From the NCBI GenBank assembly GCA_041651315.1, contig JBAZJM010000257.1:1-6632 (forward strand): a stretch of 6,632 nucleotides of DNA, read 5' to 3'. A program made the translations under genes and the position numbers. The stretch comes from CAITYL01 sp041651315 (GTDB taxonomy: Bacteria > Verrucomicrobiota > Lentisphaeria > Oligosphaerales > CAITYL01). This document shows, piece by piece, positions 1-5,900 of the stretch (position 1 is the first letter of the stretch; each line of letters begins with the position of its first letter). Below the pieces are notes generated by a model. The model saw nothing but the letters and a program-made list of their open reading frames with translations. It had not been told where the DNA came from and ran no database searches.

Positions 1-30
1 AGGACTGGAGTTTGGGGGAATTGGCAAAAA

Positions 31-106
31 CAGGGGCTGAAACCTCTGCCTATTCCCGCCCCGTCCCGCTGGGACGGGAAAAACCGCACCCTTTTCCCAA
101 AGGGTG
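31..106. other. Cluster of three short hairpins in the non-coding region upstream of mlaE
   Basis: Three inverted repeats follow each other. The first pairs 31-36 with 43-48 (6 bp including one G-U, 6-base loop). The second pairs 60-67 with 71-78 (8 bp perfect, loop GCT). The third pairs 87-94 with 99-106 (8 bp perfect, loop TCCC). None is followed by a T-run on either strand; the second is followed by AAAAA on the plus strand, so none fits a standard intrinsic terminator. If the promoter proposed at 157-185 is real, these hairpins lie upstream of its transcript and would belong to the 3' end of an upstream transcript or to an independent RNA. The pairing is visible directly; any function is unknown. 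Confidence 0.45.
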
Positions 107-152
107 GCCCCACCATCATCCGGCAAAACGGTCGTGCCCCCCGTTGCTCCTG

Positions 153-170
153 CGCGTTGCAACGCGTTGC
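153..170. promoter_or_regulatory. Overlapping perfect palindromes, operator-like
   Basis: CGCGTTGCAACGCG (153-166) is a perfect 14-base palindrome, and GCAACGCGTTGC (159-170) is a perfect 12-base palindrome sharing half of it. Their centres are 5 bases apart, and GCGTTGC occurs twice, at 154-160 and 164-170. The element covers the proposed -35 hexamer (157-162) of the only promoter candidate upstream of mlaE. That is a typical place for a dimeric repressor to bind. The symmetry is seen in the sequence; the operator role is inferred, and no regulator gene is present in the window. Confidence 0.35.
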
Positions 171-185
171 GCGCGCATGTATGTT
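157..185 (+). promoter_or_regulatory. Candidate sigma70-type promoter for the mla operon
   Basis: TTGCAA (157-162) and TATGTT (180-185) each match the sigma70 consensus hexamers at four of six positions and are separated by exactly 17 bases. Transcription would start near 192, giving a leader of about 54 bases before the mlaE ATG at 246. There is no extended -10 TGn element. The region is locally less GC-rich around 178-200, as expected for a promoter. This is the best candidate seen, but sigma-factor preferences of the host are unknown. Confidence 0.33.
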
Positions 186-245
186 TTCCTCTTTAAGTAG
201 CATCAGGGGCCTTTCACGGCGCCGGAACGGCCTGCCGACGCGGTC

Positions 246-1049
246 ATGAAAATTTACGAACCCGATTATTTTACGCCGCCGCCCAACGTGGTTGCCGCCT
301 TTGGGCGCGCCTTGTTGTTGCTGATGCGGGACACCGGGCGCGCCCTGGCGATCTTCGCCGAAGGGGTACGCTGGCTGCCGGCGTTCTGGCAGCGGCGCAA
401 GGAAGTCATCCGCCAGCTCTACATCTGCGGGCTCAAGAGTTTCCCGGTGACCTCGATGGTGGCGCTGTTCACCGGCATGATCCTGGCCCTGCAGACCGGG
501 CTGGTGCTGCGGGACTACGGGCAGCAGACCCAGGTCGGACTGCTGGTGGCCCAGGCCATGTGCCGGGAAATGGGGCCGTTCATGACCGCCCTCATCCTGG
601 CGGCCAGCGTCGGCTCGGCGATGGCCGCCGAACTGGGGACCATGGCGGTGTCGGAGGAAATCGCCGCCCTGCACGTGATGAGCATCAATCCGGTGCGTTT
701 TTTGGTGATGCCGCGGCTGCTGGCGCTGCTGGTCATGTGCCCGGTGCTGACGGTGTACACCAATGTGGTCGGCGTGCTGGGCGGCATGCTGGTGGCGTAC
801 ACCCAGCTCGGGGTGGCCCCGGTGGCCTATTATGACGCCGCCATGAACCATTTGCACAACAAGGAACTGTACGTCGGCCTGTTCAAGGCGGTGGTGTTTG
901 GCGGCATCATCGCCGGCATTGCCTGCTTCCAGGGGCTGGCCACGGCCAACGGGGCCATGGGGGTCGGCCGGGCCACCCGCCGGGCCGTGGTGCACAGCTT
1001 CCTGCTGGTCCTGATTTCCGGCTACATCATCACCCGGTTTTTCTACTGA
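246..1049 (+). CDS. mlaE: MlaE-type ABC transporter permease (phospholipid transport)
   Basis: This is the integral membrane permease of an Mla-type lipid ABC transporter, acting in the inner membrane with MlaF (ATPase) and MlaD (MCE protein). The 267 residues match the usual family length of about 260. The family core is clear at 108-157: REMGP (107-111), a glycine-rich stretch VGSAMAAELGTM (122-133), EEIAAL (137-142), INP (147-149) and the PR pair (156-157). A second family block around 236-249 has GVGRATRRAVV. Hydrophobic segments are visible at about 66-88, 112-131, 152-186, 212-231 and 248-267. The amphipathic N-terminal segment (about 15-50) fits the interfacial helix of MlaE. ATG 246 is the only possible start: the in-frame stop TAG is at 198-200 with no ATG, GTG or TTG between. 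No clear Shine-Dalgarno precedes it. The stop overlaps the mlaF start. Family assignment is firm; the exact substrate and transport direction cannot be read from sequence. Confidence 0.96.
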   Translation: MKIYEPDYFTPPPNVVAAFGRALLLLMRDTGRALAIFAEGVRWLPAFWQRRKEVIRQLYICGLKSFPVTSMVALFTGMILALQTGLVLRDYGQQTQVGLLVAQAMCREMGPFMTALILAASVGSAMAAELGTMAVSEEIAALHVMSINPVRFLVMPRLLALLVMCPVLTVYTNVVGVLGGMLVAYTQLGVAPVAYYDAAMNHLHNKELYVGLFKAVVFGGIIAGIACFQGLATANGAMGVGRATRRAVVHSFLLVLISGYIITRFFY

Positions 1050-1828
1050 TGCTGGAACTGCGCGACATCAACAAGGCGCTCGGCGGCCGGCCGGTCCTGC
1101 AGGGGCTGACGCTGACGGTGGAACGCGGCCAGACGCTGGTCATCCTCGGGGCCAGCGGCGCCGGCAAGAGCGTCACGCTCCAGCATCTGGCGGGATTGTT
1201 GCGCCCCGATACCGGCCAGGTGCTGGTTGACGGCGAGGACCTGGCGGTGGCCCGCGGCTCCCGCCGCGAGGCGGTGCTGGACAAGATGGGCATGCTGTTC
1301 CAGTCCGGGGCGCTGCTCAACTGGATGAGCGTGTTCGACAACGTCGCCCTGCCGCTGTACGAGAAAACCCGCCTCGGTGACGCCGAGATCGCCGCCATTG
1401 TCAACCGCAAGCTCGCCCTGGTGGGGCTGGCCGACGCCGGCCGCAAAAAGCCGGCCGAACTCTCCGGCGGCATGCGCAAGCGCGCCGGTCTGGCCCGCGC
1501 CATTGTCCGCGATCCCGCGATTGTCCTTTACGACGAGCCCACGTCCGGCCTCGACCCGGTGATGTCGCGCGCCATTGACGGCCTGATCCGCGACCTGCAG
1601 CTCCAGCTCAAGGTGACCGCCGTGGTGGTCACCCACGACCTGGTCAGCGCTTTTTCCGTCGGCGACCAGGTCGCCCTGCTGCACGAGGGGCGCCTGGTCG
1701 AGTGTGCGCCGCCGGAACGTTTTGCCGCCAGCACCCATCCGGTGGTGCGCCGCTTCATTGACGCCCAACTGCCCCCGGCCCGCCGGCCGGCCGCGGCCCT
1801 GCCGCAATCAGGAGGTCTTTCCACATGA
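1049..1828 (+). CDS. mlaF: MlaF-type ABC transporter ATP-binding protein
   Basis: This is the cytoplasmic ATPase that powers the MlaE permease. All ABC motifs are intact in the 259 residues: Walker A GASGAGKS (34-41), Q-loop Gln85 in LFQSGALL, signature LSGGM (138-142) followed by the RKRAGLARAI run typical of the Mla/Ttg2A ATPases, Walker B IVLYDEP (158-164) with catalytic Glu163, D-loop SGLD (166-169), and switch His196 in VTHD. Length is normal for the family. The C-terminal extension (about 230-259, rich in Pro, Ala and Arg) is the region where MlaF contacts its partner subunits in characterised systems; that role here is inference. The start overlaps the mlaE stop by one base (TGATG) and has no Shine-Dalgarno of its own, suggesting translational coupling to mlaE. 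The end overlaps mlaD by four bases. Confidence 0.96.
   Translation: MLELRDINKALGGRPVLQGLTLTVERGQTLVILGASGAGKSVTLQHLAGLLRPDTGQVLVDGEDLAVARGSRREAVLDKMGMLFQSGALLNWMSVFDNVALPLYEKTRLGDAEIAAIVNRKLALVGLADAGRKKPAELSGGMRKRAGLARAIVRDPAIVLYDEPTSGLDPVMSRAIDGLIRDLQLQLKVTAVVVTHDLVSAFSVGDQVALLHEGRLVECAPPERFAASTHPVVRRFIDAQLPPARRPAAALPQSGGLST
1810..1816 (+). promoter_or_regulatory. Strong Shine-Dalgarno of mlaD inside the mlaF 3' end
   Basis: AGGAGGT lies 8 bases before the mlaD ATG at 1825. It fixes that start and is the only consensus-quality ribosome binding site in the operon. mlaE, mlaF and the kinase gene lack anything comparable. Confidence 0.85.
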
Positions 1829-2928
1829 GCAGCAACAACCCGGGCAAACGCCAGCTCAACAGCCGGGAACTCTCCATGGAGTTCGCCGCCGGGGTGTTCT
1901 TTTTTGCCGCCCTGGTGATCCTGGCGTTCTTCACCATCCTCATGACCCACGAAGACCTGTTCGGGCCGAAGGTGCGCTGGGAGGTGCTCTTTCCGGAGGT
2001 GGCGGGGCTGGTGGAAGGGGACAATGTCCGCGTCCAAGGGGTGGATGTCGGCCGCGTTGAAACCATCCGGCTGGCCGACGAGGGCGGCGTTTTGGTGCGG
2101 CTGCGGCTGAAACAGACGGTCAAACTCTACCGGGACTGCAACATTGAAATCGGCTATTCCTCCGTCCTTGGCGGCCGTCATGTCGCGGTCAGCGTTGGCA
2201 CCCCCGCCGCCGGCCTGATGCCGCCCGACACCCGGCTGGCCGGCGTCACCCCGCCCGACCTCATCCAGTCGGCCGGCCGTCTGCTGGCCAGCATCGAAAA
2301 GGATGTGGTGCCCAAGGTGTCCCGTTTTGCCGACGACATGAGCGCCATCTCGGCCGACCTGCGGGCGGGCAAGGGCACCCTGGGCAAGCTGCTCAACGAC
2401 CAGACCCTGTACGACCGCGGCACCGAGGTCATGCAATCCCTCAAGCAGGCTGGCGACAATGTCAACGGCCTGATCGGCGACGTGCGGGCGGGCAAGGGCA
2501 CCCTGGGCAAGCTCGCCACCGATGATTCCCTGTTCACCGACATCCGGGCCATCACCAGCGATGTCCGGGCGGGCAAGGGCACGGTCGGCAAGCTGTTCAC
2601 CGACGACTCGCTGTTCAATAATTTCCGCGACGTCGGCGCCAACCTCAAGAAGACCACCGACCAGCTCGCCACCGGCGAGTCCTCGCTGGGCCGGCTGCTC
2701 AACGACAAGGGCGAGGTGTACACCTCCCTCAAGAACACCCTCGGCAATGCCGAAGTCATCACCGCCGACATCCGGGCGGGCAAGGGCACCCTGGGCAAGC
2801 TCGCCACCGATCCGGCGCTTTACGACGACACCCGCAAAACCATTCTCGAGGTCCGCGGCGCCGTCCAGGACTTCCGCGAGCAAACCCCCGTTTTCACTTT
2901 TGGCAGCCTGGTCATCGGCGGCCTGTGA
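1825..2928 (+). CDS. mlaD: MlaD-type MCE-domain protein with repeat-bearing helical tail
   Basis: This is the membrane-anchored substrate-binding subunit of the Mla-type transporter. In known systems six MCE domains form a ring on the permease that passes lipids through its central pore. Of 367 residues, about 20-41 form one transmembrane helix with a short cytoplasmic N-terminus. About 48-126 is the MCE domain: F56PEVAGLVEG, VRVQGVDVGRV (68-78), and the SSVLGGRHVAVSVG segment (112-125) that carries the pore-loop region. About 145-350 is predicted helical and carries five copies of a glycine-rich motif, R-A-G-K-G-T-L-G-K-L followed by (T/N)-D-x-x-L-(Y/F), starting at residues 180, 221, 248, 282 (degenerate, ATGESSLGRL) and 317. 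The protein ends in a hydrophobic tail VFTFGSLVIGGL (356-367). E. coli MlaD is only about 180 residues; long tails with similar motifs are familiar in other diderm phyla. The start is set by the strong Shine-Dalgarno at 1810-1816. Confidence 0.93.
   Translation: MSSNNPGKRQLNSRELSMEFAAGVFFFAALVILAFFTILMTHEDLFGPKVRWEVLFPEVAGLVEGDNVRVQGVDVGRVETIRLADEGGVLVRLRLKQTVKLYRDCNIEIGYSSVLGGRHVAVSVGTPAAGLMPPDTRLAGVTPPDLIQSAGRLLASIEKDVVPKVSRFADDMSAISADLRAGKGTLGKLLNDQTLYDRGTEVMQSLKQAGDNVNGLIGDVRAGKGTLGKLATDDSLFTDIRAITSDVRAGKGTVGKLFTDDSLFNNFRDVGANLKKTTDQLATGESSLGRLLNDKGEVYTSLKNTLGNAEVITADIRAGKGTLGKLATDPALYDDTRKTILEVRGAVQDFREQTPVFTFGSLVIGGL
2362..2811 (+). repeat. Dispersed near-identical DNA repeats encoding the RAGKGTLGKL motifs of mlaD
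   Basis: A 29-base unit recurs exactly at 2362-2390, 2485-2513 and 2773-2801, with a variant at 2566-2594 that differs only in CCCTG versus CGGTC. Copies two and four are identical over 39 bases (2485-2523 and 2773-2811). All copies are in the same reading frame. The synonymous positions are conserved as well as the amino acids, which points to internal duplication or gene conversion rather than protein-level selection alone, although strong codon bias could contribute. Confidence 0.85.
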
Positions 2929-2960
2929 CCTTCCCCATTACGGACACGCTTTAACGACGC

Positions 2961-5900
2961 ATGACTGATTCCTCCGCCACTGCCGCCACCCTGGGCTCGG
3001 GTTCCTTGGTCGCCAACTACCGCATCGAGCGGGAGATCGGCCGTGGCAACATGGCCGTGGTCTACCTGGCCACCCAGCTGGACTTGCAGCGTCCGGTTGC
3101 CCTGAAGATTCTCACCGGCGGCCTGGCCCGCGACCAAGATTTCGTCTCGCGCTTTCTCAATGAGGCCCGCACCGCGGCCGCCCTGTCGCACCCCAACATT
3201 GTCCAGGCCTTCAGTGCCGGCGCCGTGGCCGACGACCTCTATTACTTCGCCATGGAGTACATCGAGGGCGAGACCCTGCACGACCGCATCACCCGCGAAG
3301 GCCCGCTCAAGCCCGCCGACCTGCTGCCCATCGTTCTCGACATCGCCGGCGCCCTGGACTACGGCTGGACCCATCAGCGCCTGGTCCATGGCGACATCAA
3401 GCCGGAAAACATCATGCTCAGCGTCAAGGGCGAAAGCAAACTCGCCGACTTCGGCCTGGCCAAGGTCAGCGAGCACAGCTTCACCGGCGACGGCCTCATG
3501 CTCACCCCCCTCTATGCCGCCCCGGAAATGATTCGCGGCCAGGCCGCCGCCCAGGATTGCCGGCCGGACATCTATTCCTTCGGCGCCACCCTTTACCACG
3601 GCCTGGCCGGCCAGCCGCCCTTTCCCGGTACCGACCCGCAGGCGGTGATGCAGCGGCACCTCAACGAGGCGCCGCCGCCGCTGCGCCAGTTCAATCCGCG
3701 CCTGCCCGAACGGCTGGCCGATTTCGTCACCCAGCGCCTGCTGGCCAAGACCGCGGAAGAGCGTCCGCAAAGCTGGGCCGAGGTGATCAGCAACCTCGAG
3801 GCGGCCCTGGCCCGCAAGCGGCCGGTGATGATCCTGCCGTCGCGTTCGGCTGGCGATGAGGCGGCACCGCGCCCCGCCGCCGTCTCCCGCACCCCCTGGG
3901 TGGTGGGCATCCTGGCCGGCCTGCTGGCGGCCGGCCTGGGCGGCTGGCTGGCCGTCCATCAACTCTCGGATGCCGCCGGCCGGCGCGATGCCGCCGCCGC
4001 CTGGCGCCAGGTCCAGTCCGAACTCGCCGCCGAAACCGATCCGGCCGCCGGCCTCGAACGGCTTCAGCACTACGGCGCCCGCCACGGACGCTTTGCACCG
4101 CCGGCCTTTCAGGCGGCGCTGCAACAGCAGCAGCAGTTGCTGACGGCGCAACTGGCCGCGCCGCCGGCCGTCAAGCCGGAAGCCAAACCAGAAGTTAAAC
4201 CGGAAACCAAGCCGGGAACGGGGGCCGCCCCGCCGCTGCGCCCGGCCGCCCCGCCGGAAGCCAAGCTGGCCGCCAGGCCGGTCCCGCCGGTGGAAGCGGC
4301 GGTGGCCGTTCCGGCCGCCGCGCCGGCGCCCGCCGTCAATGCCGTTGAACGCGCCGACCGCTTCATCGTCTTCCTGGCCGCCGCCGTCCAGGCCGGCGCC
4401 ACTCCCGGTACGGCGGCCTGGGAGCCGGTCATCAAGCTGGGCCGCGCCTGGTGCGACGCTTATCCCGGCCCCTCGGACGAGGCGGCCCAGGCCGGTTTCT
4501 TCCTCGACACCGTTCTGCCCGCCGCCGAGGAGCTGCTGCCCAAGCTCATCCTGGCCTCGCCGAAGCTGGCCGGCATCCCGGTCACCGTCAAGGCGCACGG
4601 CACCCTGCCGTTGGACGAGGTTTCGCTCCGCGGCGTCAGCCTGCGCCAAAAAACGGACTACGGCGAGGTCAAGCTTCAGGTGCCGTGGGCCGAAACCGAC
4701 CGCATCGCCGTCCTGGCCGCCCTTGGCAAGGCCAGCCTGGGCGCTCCCGGGCAGGCCTTGGAAACGGCCCGGCCGCTGCTGGCCTTTCTGCTCCTGGCCG
4801 GCCGCGCCGACGAGCTTGATGCCCAGTTGCAGGCGTTTCCCGAATCCGCCGAGCAGCGGCAATGGCTGATCCTGGCCGCCAGTTGCCGGAGCGCCCCCCA
4901 GGAAGCGCAATGTCTCCAGGCGTTGGCCGACGCCGTTGCCGCCGCCCAAAGCCACGAGTTCCGCACCGCCCGCCGCAGCCTGCAACGCGCGTGTGCCGTG
5001 CCCACCGCCGCCGCCACCCGGCACGCGGCCGAGATCCGGCAGTTGCAGGAGGTCCTGGCGGCCAACGCCCCCGAAGTCCGCGTGTCGGCCCTGGTGCTCC
5101 AGGCTCAAAAGGAGCAGGCCGCCGACCCGCGGCAGGCCCTGTGCCGGCTCAATCTGTGCCTCGCCCGTTACGGCGCCCTGGAGCTGCCCGAACTGCTGGA
5201 GGTGGTGCCGCTGCGCGAACGGACCCTGGACGTCCTGGCCGCCCGCTTCCGCAAGGACAACGGCAGCCTGCCCAGCCTGTACGCCCTCCCGCCGCTCTAT
5301 CCGCTGGCCGGCTGGTCCTCCCAGTTTCCCGGCGACTCCGCCACCATCCTGCGCCAGCTCAAGGAGCACGGCGACACCGCCTCCATCAAACCGCTGCTGA
5401 CCCAGCTCTCCGCCGCCGCCCTGCTCGACATGGGCGCCTGGAACGAGGCCCGCCTGTCCCTGCGCAACCGCGCCTGGGTTCCCGGCGAAAACCAGTACCC
5501 GCCGTTCGTCGCCGGCATCCTGTTCGGCCGGGCCCTGTTGTATGACCGTTATCGCGATGCCGGCACCGCTCCCGCCACGGCCCTGGAGGCCCTCGCCAAG
5601 CTGCGGCCGCGCCGGGGCGCCGGCGAGGACGAGGCCAACGCCCTGCTGCAGGGCCGCCTCCGCCTGCTGAGCGACCTGGCCCTGTTCACCCGTCAGTGGG
5701 AACTGCCGGCCGCCGCCCTGCCGGAGAACGTCCTGGCCCGCGCCAACAGTCAGACCGCCCAGGCCACCGCCCTGGGCCTCGCCGCCTGGCGGCTCGAGGC
5801 CGGCCGGCCGCTGCCGGCCGCCGGCGAACTTCCCCCGGGCAGTGCCGCCGACCGCGCCGTGGAGGCGGCCCGGAAGATCCTGGAGGATCCGACAATGGCG

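Noticed and set aside
21..37. Sigma54-type promoter around TTGGCA
   Set aside because: The -24-like GG and the nearest downstream GC are 13 rather than 12 bases apart and the TTGC box is absent.
60..106. Intrinsic terminators at the two 8-bp hairpins
   Set aside because: Neither stem is followed by a T-run on the plus or minus strand; the 60-78 stem is followed by AAAAA on the plus strand.
12..200. A 62-codon plus-strand open frame with a TTG start upstream of mlaE
   Set aside because: It has no Shine-Dalgarno and no family-like sequence, and it runs through the hairpins and palindromes; most likely chance.
2362..2811. CRISPR array or DNA-level repeat locus
   Set aside because: The repeats are in frame within mlaD, unevenly spaced, and encode a conserved protein motif; the intervening sequence is coding.
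1528..2883. A 451-codon minus-strand open frame antisense to mlaD and the mlaF end
   Set aside because: It is a shadow of mlaD; the repeated motifs in it are the reverse complement of the RAGKGTLGKL coding repeats.
2929..2960. Terminator or promoter between mlaD and the kinase
   Set aside because: The 32 bases contain no inverted repeat, T-run or recognisable -35/-10 pair, so a shared transcript is the simpler reading.
4122..4136. CAG tract as a phase-variation switch
   Set aside because: The unit is a trinucleotide in frame, so slippage would change only the number of Gln residues, not turn the gene on or off.
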